In this document: positions 17,496 to 26,881 of the stretch, piece by piece
Position numbering within the stretch: the first letter of the stretch is position 1
Layout of the letters: each line of letters opens with the position of its first letter
NCBI GenBank assembly: GCA_016937725.1
Contig: JAFGVZ010000123.1
Span: 1 to 42,310, forward strand
Direction: 5' to 3'
DNA length: 42,310 nt
Source: Paracoccaceae bacterium
GTDB lineage: Bacteria; Pseudomonadota; Alphaproteobacteria; Rhodobacterales; Rhodobacteraceae
The notes under the pieces: generated by a model
The model's input: the letters and a program-made list of their open reading frames with translations, nothing else
Databases searched by the model: none
Told to the model about the DNA's origin: nothing
Translations under genes and position numbers: made by a program

Positions 17496-17525
17496 CGGCG
17501 CGGGGTGTGGACAGCCCCCGCGCCG
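17496..17525 (+). terminator. Perfect 10-bp GC-rich hairpin between recA and alaS (possible recA terminator; no T-tract)
   Basis: CGGCGCGGGG (17496-17505)/CCCCGCGCCG (17516-17525). Confidence 0.45.
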
Positions 17526-17576
17526 AGGGCTAAACCGTGCCATCAAGATAGCACGCGCAAGCGCCCGGAGTGTGAC

Positions 17577-20234
17577 ATGCCCAGCCTGAACGATATCCGC
17601 TCGACATTTCTAGACTTTTTCGCCCGCAACGGGCATCAAGTCGTGGACAGCTCGCCCCTAGTGCCGCGCAATGACCCGACATTGATGTTTACCAATTCGG
17701 GCATGGTTCAATTCAAGAACCTGTTCACCGGGCTGGAACACCGCGACTATAACCGTGCGACAACCTCGCAGAAATGCGTGCGGGCGGGTGGCAAACATAA
17801 CGACCTTGATAATGTCGGCTATACCGCCCGCCACCACACGTTTTTCGAGATGCTGGGCAATTTCAGCTTTGGCGATTACTTCAAGTCTGATGCAATCCCC
17901 TTTGCATGGGAGTTGCTGACCAAGGATTTCGACATTCCGAAAGACCGTTTGTTGGTCACGGTTTACCATACGGATGACGAAGCCGCGGATATCTGGAAGA
18001 AGGTCGCCGGTCTGTCTGATGACCGCATCATCCGCATCCCGACCGATGACAATTTCTGGCGTATGGGTCCGACCGGTCCCTGCGGCCCCTGCACCGAAAT
18101 TTTCTTCGACCATGGCCCTGAAATCTGGGGCGGTCCTCCGGGTAGTCCAGAAGAGGATGGGGACCGGTTCATCGAAATCTGGAACCTCGTTTTCATGCAG
18201 AATGAACAGCATGAAGACGGGCGCCTGACCGAATTGCCCCGCCAATCCATCGATACCGGCATGGGGCTGGAGCGCATTGGCGCGCTTTTGCAAGGCAAGC
18301 ACGATAATTACGACACAGACCTGATGCGCGCGCTGATCGAGGCTTCGGCCCATGCCACCTCTTCCGACCCAGACGGCCCCGGCAAAACGCATCACCGCGT
18401 GATTGCCGACCATCTACGCGCCACGTCTTTCCTGATTGCGGATGGGGTTCTGCCTTCGAATGATGGGCGCGGTTATGTGCTGCGCCGCATCATGCGCCGT
18501 GCCATGCGCCACGCGCATATGTTGGGCGCGCAAGATCCGGTCATGCACCGTCTGGTGCCCGCACTGGTCACGCAGATGGGTGGTCATTTCGGTGAATTGC
18601 GTGAGGCGCAGGCGCTGATTACCGAAACGCTTCGGGCCGAGGAAACCCGCTTCCGGCAAACGCTGGACCGGGGCCTGAAACTGCTTGATGCCGAAATGGC
18701 CGACCTCTCGGAGGATGCGGACCTTCCCGGTGCCACTGCCTTCAAGCTTTACGACACGTTCGGCTTCCCGCTGGACCTGACGCAAGACGCGCTGCGCGAG
18801 CGCGGCCGCAAGGTCGATGTGGACGGGTTCGACGCTGCCATGGCCGAGCAAAAGGCCCGCGCGCGCGCCGCTTGGTCCGGATCGGGCGAAGCGGCGGATG
18901 CCACAATCTGGTTCGATATTGCAGACCGCATGGGCGCAACGGAATTTCTGGGCTACAAGTCTGAAACTGCTGAAGGACAGATCCTCGCGCTGGTGGTCGA
19001 AGGCGCCGAATGCCCCCGCGCCGATGGACAGGTCCAGATCATCACCAACCAGACGCCGTTCTACGCCGAATCTGGCGGTCAGGTGGGCGATACGGGCTTT
19101 ATCCGCACCGCCACCGGTGTGGCCCGCGTGACCGATACACGCAAGGCCGCCGGCCTGCACATTCACATGGCAGAGCTTACAGAGGGCTATATCGCATCCG
19201 GCCAGCCCGCCAAGCTGGAAGTGGAGCATTCCCGCCGCAGCGCCATTCGCGCCAACCATTCCGCCACCCACCTGTTGCACGAAGCTTTGCGCCGCGCGCT
19301 GGGGGATCATGTCGCGCAGCGCGGCTCGCTCAACGCGCCCGACCGGTTGCGTTTCGATTTCAGCCATGGCGCGGCGCTGTCACTTGACCAGATTGCGCAG
19401 GTCGAGGCCGAGGTGAATGCTTTCATCCGCCAGAACGGTGTGGTCAAAACCCGGATCATGACGCCCGATGATGCCCGCGCACTGGGGGCGCAGGCGCTCT
19501 TTGGCGAGAAATACGGCGACGAAGTGCGCGTGGTGTCCATGGGGACGCTGCACGGGTCCGGGAAAGGGGCCGCTCGCGACACTTATTCGCTGGAACTCTG
19601 CGGTGGCACCCATGTAGCACGCACGGGCGACATTGGCGCGTTCGTGGTGTTGGGCGACAGCGCCAGTTCTGCCGGTGTCCGCCGGGTCGAAGCGCTGAGC
19701 GGTCAGGCCGCGCTCGATTATCTGCGCGCGCAGGATCAGCGTCTGGCCGATGTGGCTCTGGCCCTCAAAACCCCTGCCGCTGATGCGCCCGCGCGCGTGC
19801 GCGCCCTGATGGACGAACGCCGCGCGTTGCAAAACGAGGTTGCGCAACTGAAGCGTCAGCTTGCCATGGGCGGTGGCGCCGCTGAAGATGCTCCACAAGA
19901 GGTAGGTGGCATCAAGCTGATTGCGCGCGTTATGGAAGGCGTCAGCGGGAAGGACTTGCCCGCGCTAATTGATGCTATGAAAGATAAACTTGGCAGCGGT
20001 GTCGTAGTGCTGGTGGCCGATACCGGCGCAAAGCCTGCGGTTGCGGCAGGCGTCACGGCGGATCTGACCGACCGCATCTCGGCGGTGGACCTTGTGCGCG
20101 CGGCCGTTGCCGAATTGGGCGGCAAGGGGGGCGGCGGGCGTCCGGACATGGCCCAAGGTGGCGGGGCCGACATTGCCGGGGCCGAGGCCGCGCTGAAAGC
20201 CGCCACCAACCTACTTGCAGGAGTATCCGCATGA
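17577..20234 (+). CDS. alaS: Alanine--tRNA ligase
   Basis: [52 protein letters not shown]...; [12 protein letters not shown]. Confidence 0.99.
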   Translation: MPSLNDIRSTFLDFFARNGHQVVDSSPLVPRNDPTLMFTNSGMVQFKNLFTGLEHRDYNRATTSQKCVRAGGKHNDLDNVGYTARHHTFFEMLGNFSFGDYFKSDAIPFAWELLTKDFDIPKDRLLVTVYHTDDEAADIWKKVAGLSDDRIIRIPTDDNFWRMGPTGPCGPCTEIFFDHGPEIWGGPPGSPEEDGDRFIEIWNLVFMQNEQHEDGRLTELPRQSIDTGMGLERIGALLQGKHDNYDTDLMRALIEASAHATSSDPDGPGKTHHRVIADHLRATSFLIADGVLPSNDGRGYVLRRIMRRAMRHAHMLGAQDPVMHRLVPALVTQMGGHFGELREAQALITETLRAEETRFRQTLDRGLKLLDAEMADLSEDADLPGATAFKLYDTFGFPLDLTQDALRERGRKVDVDGFDAAMAEQKARARAAWSGSGEAADATIWFDIADRMGATEFLGYKSETAEGQILALVVEGAECPRADGQVQIITNQTPFYAESGGQVGDTGFIRTATGVARVTDTRKAAGLHIHMAELTEGYIASGQPAKLEVEHSRRSAIRANHSATHLLHEALRRALGDHVAQRGSLNAPDRLRFDFSHGAALSLDQIAQVEAEVNAFIRQNGVVKTRIMTPDDARALGAQALFGEKYGDEVRVVSMGTLHGSGKGAARDTYSLELCGGTHVARTGDIGAFVVLGDSASSAGVRRVEALSGQAALDYLRAQDQRLADVALALKTPAADAPARVRALMDERRALQNEVAQLKRQLAMGGGAAEDAPQEVGGIKLIARVMEGVSGKDLPALIDAMKDKLGSGVVVLVADTGAKPAVAAGVTADLTDRISAVDLVRAAVAELGGKGGGGRPDMAQGGGADIAGAEAALKAATNLLAGVSA

Positions 20235-20518
20235 CCGCGCTCTGGATTGCCCATGTCACTGTTACCGACCCGGACGCTTACGGCCAATATGCCAGCCGCG
20301 CGACCAAGGCGATTGCCGATCATGGCGGTGTGTTTCTTGCGCGCGCGGGCCGCGCTGTCCAGCTTGAAGGGCAAGGGCATCCGCGCAACGTGGTCGCGCG
20401 CTTCCCGTCGGTCGAAGCTGCGGTGACTTGTTACAACTCGCCCGCCTACCAAGAGGCGCTGAGCTACGCCAAGAATGCCGCCACGCGTGAATTGGTCGTG
20501 GTGGAAGAAATCGACTGA
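20231..20518 (+). CDS. DUF1330 domain-containing protein
   Basis: 95 aa, [45 protein letters not shown]...; ATG overlaps alaS stop. Confidence 0.88.
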   Translation: MTALWIAHVTVTDPDAYGQYASRATKAIADHGGVFLARAGRAVQLEGQGHPRNVVARFPSVEAAVTCYNSPAYQEALSYAKNAATRELVVVEEID

Positions 20519-20571
20519 TCCTTCATCCTTGCAAAGATATCCTCGGGGGGCAGGGGGCAGACAGCCCCCGC
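20519..20571 (+). terminator. Hairpin (GGGGGC-AGACA-GCCCCC) in the alaS-DUF1330/truA convergent intergenic region
   Basis: Inverted repeat in TCCTTCATCCTTGCAAAGATATCCTCGGGGGGCAGGGGGCAGACAGCCCCCGC. Confidence 0.5.
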
Positions 20572-20584
20572 AAAAAGCTGGCCG

Positions 20585-21352
20585 CTATGCGAACGGGTCG
20601 TTTGGATAGCCCACCCCGGTCAGGCACAGGCCATCTGGCGGGCTGACCGGGCCACATGCCGTGCGCGCGCGTGCTGCAAGGGCGGTTTTCACATCTTCAG
20701 GTGTCCACGCGCCCGCGCCCACACGCTCCAGCGTGCCGACAATGCTGCGCACTTGGTTGTGCAGGAAGGACCGCGCGCGCAGGTGGAAGCGGTATTCTAC
20801 CCCGCCGGGCAGGTCCATGGCTTCAATTTCGAGCGCATCCAGCGTTTTGATGGGCGAGGGCGCCTGACATTGGCTGGCGCGGAAGGTGGTAAAGTCATGC
20901 TGGCCCAGCAAATGCGCAGCACCTGCCTGCATGGCGTGCAGGTCCAGCGCGTGGCGGATATGCCAGACAAAGCCTGCATCCAGCGCGGGCGGCGCGCGGC
21001 GCGACAGCATCCGAAACGTATAGCGCCGCTCGCTGGCAGAGAAGCGCGCGTGAAATTCGTCCGAAACCTTTGCGCAGGCGAGGATGGCCACGGGCAGGGG
21101 TTTCAGATGGTGGTTCAGCGCTTCCATCAGGCGGAAGGGGTTCCAGTCGCGCGCCATCTCGCAATGGGCCACTTGGCCTAGGGCATGCACGCCCGTATCG
21201 GTCCGGCCAGCAGCGGCGATTGTGGGCACATCCGGCTCCAGCCGGGCAAGCGCGGCTTCTATCGCACCTTGCACAGAGGGCAGGCTGCGTTGGCGTTGCC
21301 ACCCGCAGAACGGGCAGCCATCATATTCGATTTTCAAGGCATAGCGTGGCAT
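20585..21352 (-). CDS. truA: tRNA pseudouridine(38-40) synthase TruA
   Basis: [35 protein letters not shown]...[17 protein letters not shown]. Confidence 0.97.
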   Translation of the reverse strand: MPRYALKIEYDGCPFCGWQRQRSLPSVQGAIEAALARLEPDVPTIAAAGRTDTGVHALGQVAHCEMARDWNPFRLMEALNHHLKPLPVAILACAKVSDEFHARFSASERRYTFRMLSRRAPPALDAGFVWHIRHALDLHAMQAGAAHLLGQHDFTTFRASQCQAPSPIKTLDALEIEAMDLPGGVEYRFHLRARSFLHNQVRSIVGTLERVGAGAWTPEDVKTALAARARTACGPVSPPDGLCLTGVGYPNDPFA

Positions 21353-21387
21353 GGCGCGGGATTAGCGCCAAGAGCTTGGCAATGCAA

Positions 21388-22233
21388 TTACCCTTCCGCC
21401 TCTAGAATGGCGCGCAGGCCGCTGCGATAATCGGGGTAAAGCGGTTGCCAATCCAGTGCGCGTTTAATGCGGGCATTCTGCACGCGTTTGCTTTCCGAAT
21501 AGAAACTTCGGGCCATGGGGGACAAGTCGGCCTCGGCGAAGGCTATTTCCGGTGGCGGCTCAATACCCAACAGTTCTGCCGCGTAAACGATCACGTCTTG
21601 TGGCGGGGCGGGGGTGTCATCGCAGAGGTTGTAAATTGCGTGCGCTTGCGAAGACTGCATGGCAGCCAGAAGGGCCCCGCCAATATCGTCGCGGTGAATA
21701 CGGGAAAACACTTGGCCGCGCTTGATAATGCGTTGGGCATTGCCCGCGCGCAGCCGATCAAACGGGCCACGACCGGGGCCATAGATGCCCGCCAGCCTTA
21801 AAATATGTAGCCGGGTCGGGGTGGCAGCTTGCCATGCGGCCTCTGCCGCGACGCGGGCGCGCCCGCGGGCCGTGCTAGGGGTCAGCGCCGTGTCTTCATC
21901 CACCCAACCGCCGCCATGATCGCCGTAAATGCCGGTGGTCGAAAGGTAGCCCACCCAATCCAGATGCGTGGCCGCCTCGATTTCCGCGCCATGTGCGGCC
22001 AGAACCGGGTCGCCCTGTTCGCCCGGTGCGATGGAACTCAGCAGATGCGTCGCGCGGTCCAGTGGCAGCTTGGTTCCGGGCCAGATGAGCGGCTCAATCC
22101 CCGCGCGTGCCAATTCTGCCGCGCGGTCTGGGTTGCGGGTGGTGCCAATGATGGTCCAGCCCATCGGCAGCAGAAGGTCGGCCAAGGCCTGCGCGCTATA
22201 GCCATGCCCAAGAGAGAGAAGTGTTTTTGCCAT
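21388..22233 (-). CDS. SDR/NAD-dependent epimerase-like protein (YeeZ-type)
   Basis: MAKTLLSLGHGYSAQALADLLLPMGWTIIGTTRNPDRAAEL...YLSTTGIYGDHGGGWVDE. Confidence 0.82.
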   Translation of the reverse strand: MAKTLLSLGHGYSAQALADLLLPMGWTIIGTTRNPDRAAELARAGIEPLIWPGTKLPLDRATHLLSSIAPGEQGDPVLAAHGAEIEAATHLDWVGYLSTTGIYGDHGGGWVDEDTALTPSTARGRARVAAEAAWQAATPTRLHILRLAGIYGPGRGPFDRLRAGNAQRIIKRGQVFSRIHRDDIGGALLAAMQSSQAHAIYNLCDDTPAPPQDVIVYAAELLGIEPPPEIAFAEADLSPMARSFYSESKRVQNARIKRALDWQPLYPDYRSGLRAILEAEG

Positions 22234-22348
22234 GACCAACATATCGGGTTTGCGCGGGCACAAGGCAAGCCCGCTTTGAGGCATGTCAAGGACAGGTTTC
22301 GGGCCGTCGGCTAAGATGTCGTGTTCGCAACCAGACAGGAATGTGCCC

Positions 22349-23332
22349 ATGGAAGATGTCGCCGCCCCCGCCAGCCAAGACCCGACAGAGGCTGTTCCAG
22401 TCCCAGAGGCCATGCCCGATGCCGCAGCCGACCTTGCCGAACCTGCCCGCCTGCAAACCGCGCCTGCCAAATACGCGTGGATGCCGGACCCCGATACGCT
22501 GACACATGAGCAGATCAGGCAGTTCTTCGAATCCGACCGCTATCCATATCGCTACAAGATGGCCCGTGCGCCCTATGAGGCCGAGAAGGCGCGGCTTCAG
22601 GCAGAGCTTTTGAAGGTGCAGAAATGGGCGATCGAAACAGGCGAGCGGTTCGTCTTTCTGTTCGAGGGGCGTGACGCGGCGGGCAAGGGCGGCACGATCA
22701 AGCGCTTCAACGAGCATCTGAATCCGCGCTTTGCCCGCGTGGTGGCGCTGAACAAACCGTCCGAAAGTGAATTGGGCCAATGGTATTTCCAACGCTATGT
22801 CGAACATCTGCCGACCTCGGGCGAAATGGTGTTCTATGATCGGTCTTGGTATAACCGAGCGGGGGTGGAGCGCGTCATGGGCTTTTGCACACCGACCGAA
22901 TATCTGGAATTCATGCGTCAGGCGCCGGAATTCGAGCGTATGCTGGTGCGGTCCGGCATTCGGCTGTTCAAGTTCTGGTTTTCTGTCACGCCCGAAGAAC
23001 AGCGCCGCCGCTTTCTGGCGCGCGAAACCGACCCGCTGAAACGCTGGAAGCTGTCGCCCATCGACAAGGCAAGCCTTGGCAAATGGGATGAATATACCCA
23101 AGCCAAGGAAGCAATGTTCTTCTACACCGACACGGCTGATGCGCCTTGGACGGTCGTCAAATCAAAGGACAAGAAGCGCGCACGGCTGGAATGCATGAAA
23201 CATGTGCTCTCCACGCTTGACTACCCCGACAAAGACCCGGAGATCGCGCGCATCCCAGACCCGCTGATCGTGGGGCGCGCGCGCCACATGGTGCTGTCAG
23301 GCGCAGAGCTGGGGCATGTGATGGGTGGCTAG
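22349..23332 (+). CDS. ppk2: Polyphosphate kinase 2
   Basis: RFVFLFEGRDAAGKGGTIKRFNEHLNPRFARVVALNKPSESELGQWYFQRYVEHLPTSGEMVFYDRSWYNRAGVERVMGFC, canonical PPK2. Confidence 0.95.
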   Translation: MEDVAAPASQDPTEAVPVPEAMPDAAADLAEPARLQTAPAKYAWMPDPDTLTHEQIRQFFESDRYPYRYKMARAPYEAEKARLQAELLKVQKWAIETGERFVFLFEGRDAAGKGGTIKRFNEHLNPRFARVVALNKPSESELGQWYFQRYVEHLPTSGEMVFYDRSWYNRAGVERVMGFCTPTEYLEFMRQAPEFERMLVRSGIRLFKFWFSVTPEEQRRRFLARETDPLKRWKLSPIDKASLGKWDEYTQAKEAMFFYTDTADAPWTVVKSKDKKRARLECMKHVLSTLDYPDKDPEIARIPDPLIVGRARHMVLSGAELGHVMGG

Positions 23333-23964
23333 ACCTGCCGGATGATCGCGTGCTGGGCATAGGTGGCAAACAGGTCCGTGGCCTCTAGCTGCATGCCGCG
23401 CGCTTCAGCTTTCGCCTGAAGCCTGTGTGTAAGGTCATGGCGCGGGGTGACATGAAACCGCGCCAGCCACGCATTCAACCCGTCGCGGGCAAGGCGTGGC
23501 AAGCCGCTTTGGCGGCCGAAATCCACTACATGCAGGCTGCCACCGGGGGCCAGATTGTCGAGCGCGCAGTCTATGGCGCGGGTCCAGTCGGGGATCATGG
23601 ACAGGCTGTAGGACAGAACGATCCGGTCAAAGCCCGTAACGCCGAAAAGTGCCGTCCCGTCGAATGCGCAGGCATCGCCATGGGCCAGCATAGCGCGGTC
23701 GCCCAGCTTGGCGCGGGCGCTGTGCAGCATCTGGGTCGAGATATCCATCCCATACAACCGCGCATCCGGGTAGCGCCGCCCGATATGGTCCAGATTGCGC
23801 CCGGTGCCGCAAGCTATTTCCAGAACGCGGCCCGCTTCGGGCTGGTCCAGATTGGCGATCAGATGGTCGCGCCCCAGCAGGAACCACGCGCGGGTCGCGT
23901 CATAAATTCGCCGCTGGTGGCGGTAGGTGCGGTCCATCAGGTCGGCGTGGCTGGTTTCCGCCAT
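23329..23964 (-). CDS. btaB: Class I SAM-dependent methyltransferase, probable betaine-lipid N-methyltransferase BtaB
   Basis: RVLEIACGTGRNLDHIGRRYPDARLYGMDIS...; directly downstream of btaA. Confidence 0.82.
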   Translation of the reverse strand: MAETSHADLMDRTYRHQRRIYDATRAWFLLGRDHLIANLDQPEAGRVLEIACGTGRNLDHIGRRYPDARLYGMDISTQMLHSARAKLGDRAMLAHGDACAFDGTALFGVTGFDRIVLSYSLSMIPDWTRAIDCALDNLAPGGSLHVVDFGRQSGLPRLARDGLNAWLARFHVTPRHDLTHRLQAKAEARGMQLEATDLFATYAQHAIIRQV

Positions 23965-23968
23965 GGGA

Positions 23969-25165
23969 TCAGCCCTTGAAACGGTAAAGATGCACACCGC
24001 CATAAATCGCAGAGCGATCCCGCGCAAAAGCACGCGCAGAGGCGTTGATATCATAATGCCACTGCGCCAACAGGCGCAAGGGCACGCGGCCCGGCAAAAT
24101 GTCATCTGTGCCGCCGGTGCGGAACAAAACGCGGGCCCCGGGGCGGGCGGTGCGGCTGATCTCATCCCAAAGGGCGGTCAGTTGCGCGTCGATCATCCAG
24201 TCTTGCGCATCCAGCAGGACATAGGCGTCCAGAGTGCCTGCGTCGCGCGTGGCAAGATGGTCGGTCAAGGACAGATTCAATGGGACAACACGGTCCACGC
24301 GCGCGGCGATCTTGCCGAAATGGCGCGGCTCCAGATAGGGCGGAACACTGGCGCCGGGCGCATCCTGATAGCCCCGGTTGACAGCTTGCCACAGGAAGTA
24401 ATTGTCGCGCGCAGGAAAATCACAGACCAAGCGGCGCACCCGTTCGCGCAGCACGTCGATCACCGCGCCATCATTAGCCAGCTTGTCATATTGCGCGGGC
24501 GGTATCCCCAAACCAAACAGCGATGCGCGCTGGCGGGCTAACACCTGCACCAGCTTCTTATCGAACAAGGGCGCGATCTTCGTGTCATAGAAGGCGCGCT
24601 GCGCGGCCATATCGGGGGCGTCCAGCAAGGGCTGGAAATCCACCCGCGCCAGTTTTGCAACCACATGAACCGCGCCGATGAAGCGACCCAACAGGCCTTG
24701 GCGGTAAAAGCCGCGCGCGAAATAGGCTTTGCGCCCGGTCCAATAGGCGCGCGTTTTCGGGTCCAGATGGGGCAAAAGCCGCGCGATCAGCGCAGGGTTG
24801 CCGGGGCGGTCGGCCCGAACGAACAGGTCGTGAAATTCAGTCTCTGACAGGTGCTGTGCGGCTGCAATTTTCAGATGCAACAGCGCGATATGCGCAGGCG
24901 ACAGGTCGACCGCCGTGATGCTGGCCGGATCGGCTGTCAGGTAGGACATGACATTGCACCCGCCAGACGCAATGCAGATCATGTCCGCGCCTGCGTGCAG
25001 GTCCATGGCTTCTAGGTCTGCGACCGGGTCTTCCCAGATCTGGGCGTATACCAGCCCCTCGAACAGCCGCGCGAACAAACGTTCATTCAGGCCAGTCACG
25101 CTATGGGCCGGTTTCTGAAGGACGGCCGTATCCAGTTGGCGCGCTACGGTGCTGGCATCGGTCAT
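23969..25165 (-). CDS. btaA: DUF3419 family: S-adenosylmethionine:diacylglycerol 3-amino-3-carboxypropyl transferase BtaA
   Basis: LFEGLVYAQIWEDPVADLEAMDLHAGADMICIASGGCNVMSYLTADPASITAVDLSPAHIALLHLKIAA. Confidence 0.9.
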   Translation of the reverse strand: MTDASTVARQLDTAVLQKPAHSVTGLNERLFARLFEGLVYAQIWEDPVADLEAMDLHAGADMICIASGGCNVMSYLTADPASITAVDLSPAHIALLHLKIAAAQHLSETEFHDLFVRADRPGNPALIARLLPHLDPKTRAYWTGRKAYFARGFYRQGLLGRFIGAVHVVAKLARVDFQPLLDAPDMAAQRAFYDTKIAPLFDKKLVQVLARQRASLFGLGIPPAQYDKLANDGAVIDVLRERVRRLVCDFPARDNYFLWQAVNRGYQDAPGASVPPYLEPRHFGKIAARVDRVVPLNLSLTDHLATRDAGTLDAYVLLDAQDWMIDAQLTALWDEISRTARPGARVLFRTGGTDDILPGRVPLRLLAQWHYDINASARAFARDRSAIYGGVHLYRFKG

Positions 25166-25971
25166 GTGGTCACTTCTTTCGGGTCTGCGCCCTGAAGGCC
25201 CTGGGTTTGTGCGATCAATGCCTTGCGTCCGCCAAGGCGGCGCAGCACGCCATCGCCGGAATCATCCAGCGCGGTCATGCTGTCGATCCAGTCGCCGCAA
25301 TTGGCATAGGTCAGGCCGAAATGGTCGTGCAGCGCGGCAATGTGAAAATGCCCGCAGATAACGCCATCAAGGCCCTCGTCGCGGGCCATTTGCACCATAC
25401 GGCGCTCATGCGATCGGCCCCGGTAGCGCAGCACATTCAGCCCGCAAATTGCCATATCGACCGCGCCACGGGTATATGTTTCGTCACGCTGGCGGCGCAG
25501 CAGGCGCTCGGCACGGCGCAGCGCATGGTCGATCACGCTGCCAAGGCGGGTCATCAGGTGGAGGCGGATCAGGCGGCTGTCGGCCTCGTCGCCGTGAATG
25601 ACAAGATAACGCTTGCCATTCACCGCCTCATGCACATGGCGCGTGACATGGGTGGCAGGCAGGCGGGCATGCTCTGGAATGGCTGCCGGGTCCGGGTCAT
25701 GATTGCCGCGCACATAGATGATCTTGGCCCCCATCCGAACACGAGCGCGCAAATGGTCGATGACCGCTTGGTCCTCGGGCGTCCAATTCGGCAGCATCGG
25801 GTGCCACAGGTCCAGAAAGTCGCCGACAAGAACATAGGTTTGCGCGGGGTTCCGGATCAGGAAATGCAGCGCCAGCCCAGCTTGCGATGACAATGCCCCC
25901 AAATGTAAATCCGACAAGAACAAGGTGCGCCCACGGGGCAGGCGGCAATCATCAGCACGGTCTGAGGGCAT
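25162..25971 (-). CDS. plcP: Calcineurin-like metallophosphoesterase, probable phospholipase C PlcP (annotated in many genomes as UDP-2,3-diacylglucosamine diphosphatase-like)
   Basis: RTLFLSDLHLGALSSQ...LVGDFLDLW...IIYVRGNHDPD...HGDEAD...CGHFHIAALHD...YANCGDWIDSMTAL; ATGA overlap with btaA. Confidence 0.72.
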   Translation of the reverse strand: MPSDRADDCRLPRGRTLFLSDLHLGALSSQAGLALHFLIRNPAQTYVLVGDFLDLWHPMLPNWTPEDQAVIDHLRARVRMGAKIIYVRGNHDPDPAAIPEHARLPATHVTRHVHEAVNGKRYLVIHGDEADSRLIRLHLMTRLGSVIDHALRRAERLLRRQRDETYTRGAVDMAICGLNVLRYRGRSHERRMVQMARDEGLDGVICGHFHIAALHDHFGLTYANCGDWIDSMTALDDSGDGVLRRLGGRKALIAQTQGLQGADPKEVTT

Positions 25972-26016
25972 GTTCCCATCCGGTCAACCAAGTTTGGCGC
26001 AACATGCCCCGCCTGC

Positions 26017-26034
26017 GCGACAGGGATGTGACGG
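26017..26034 (-). promoter_or_regulatory. Candidate Pho box upstream of plcP-btaAB
   Basis: Minus strand CCGTCAC-ATCC-CTGTCGC; resembles CTGTCAT-N4-CTGTCAT (5/7 in each half), 46-63 nt upstream of the plcP ATG. Confidence 0.4.
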
Positions 26035-26140
26035 GAACGTATCAGTTTTGTTGCAATCCGGGATTGGGCGCAGTTCTTTGGGCTTGTTGGCAGTAATAAT
26101 ATAACATAAAATGTCGTGGATCGCCCATGATTGAGGCCCC

Positions 26141-26458
26141 ATGACCCGTAGCAACACTGGAATGACAACCCTGCGCAGGCGCACCCGCTGCCGTAATCCG
26201 ATGCAGGATTATGACAGCCTGCCGCCGGAATTGCGCGCTTGGTTGGCGCAGGCCGCGCTGCCGTGGCGACCAGTGTCGGTGCAAAAGGTTTTTGCGCGCG
26301 CGATGGCCCGCACGGGCGATAAGGCCCGCGCCTTGGCGCAACTGGATGCGGCAGAGCGGCGCTTGGTTGCACGCGATGCCGCCGCGATCTGGGGCGAGAG
26401 GCACCCGGCGGCCAACACGCCCGAAATGGAGATTGCCGACAAGGCAGGGCGCGGCTAA
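26141..26458 (+). CDS. Small conserved protein, DUF6525-like
   Basis: LRRRTRCRNPMQDYDSLPPELRAWLAQAALPWRPVSVQKVFARAM; family assignment from memory. Confidence 0.6.
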   Translation: MTRSNTGMTTLRRRTRCRNPMQDYDSLPPELRAWLAQAALPWRPVSVQKVFARAMARTGDKARALAQLDAAERRLVARDAAAIWGERHPAANTPEMEIADKAGRG

Positions 26459-26468
26459 CCTGCGCGCT

Positions 26469-26657
26469 ATGAGCAAGGTCGTCAATCTGCGCACAATCCG
26501 CAAACAATCTGCCCGCGATGCCAAGCGCCGCGCGGGTGATGAGAATGCCGCGCGTCATGGGCGCAGCCGTGCCGAGCGTGTTGCCGAGCAAGCCGCCGCC
26601 GACAAGGCCCGCGCGCATCTGGATTCGCATCAGCGCGAGCATGACCCAAAGCCATGA
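26469..26657 (+). CDS. DUF4169-like small basic protein
   Basis: MSKVVNLRTIRKQSARDAKRRAGDENAARHGRSRAERVAEQAAADKARAHLDSHQREHDPKP (62 aa). Confidence 0.72.
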   Translation: MSKVVNLRTIRKQSARDAKRRAGDENAARHGRSRAERVAEQAAADKARAHLDSHQREHDPKP

Positions 26658-26878
26658 CCGCACGGCCGGTCAAGCATTCCCTGACCTTGCGCGGGCATCG
26701 CACTTCTGTCTCGTTAGAGGCTGAATTTTGGCGCGAATTCCGGGCAATTGCGCTGCGCGACGGGGTCGCGCTGAACGAGCTTGCCGCGCGCATCGACGCC
26801 GCGCGCGGGGATATTGGGCTGGCCTCTGCCATTCGTGTCTATGTGCTGCAAGACGCGTTGGCGCGTGCAAAAGCCTGA
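26654..26878 (+). CDS. Ribbon-helix-helix domain protein (RHH_4-like)
   Basis: MTARPVKHSLTLRGHRTSVSLEAEFWREFRAIALRDGVALNELAARIDAAR...; ATGA overlap with the preceding ORF. Confidence 0.8.
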   Translation: MTARPVKHSLTLRGHRTSVSLEAEFWREFRAIALRDGVALNELAARIDAARGDIGLASAIRVYVLQDALARAKA

Positions 26879-26881
26879 AGC

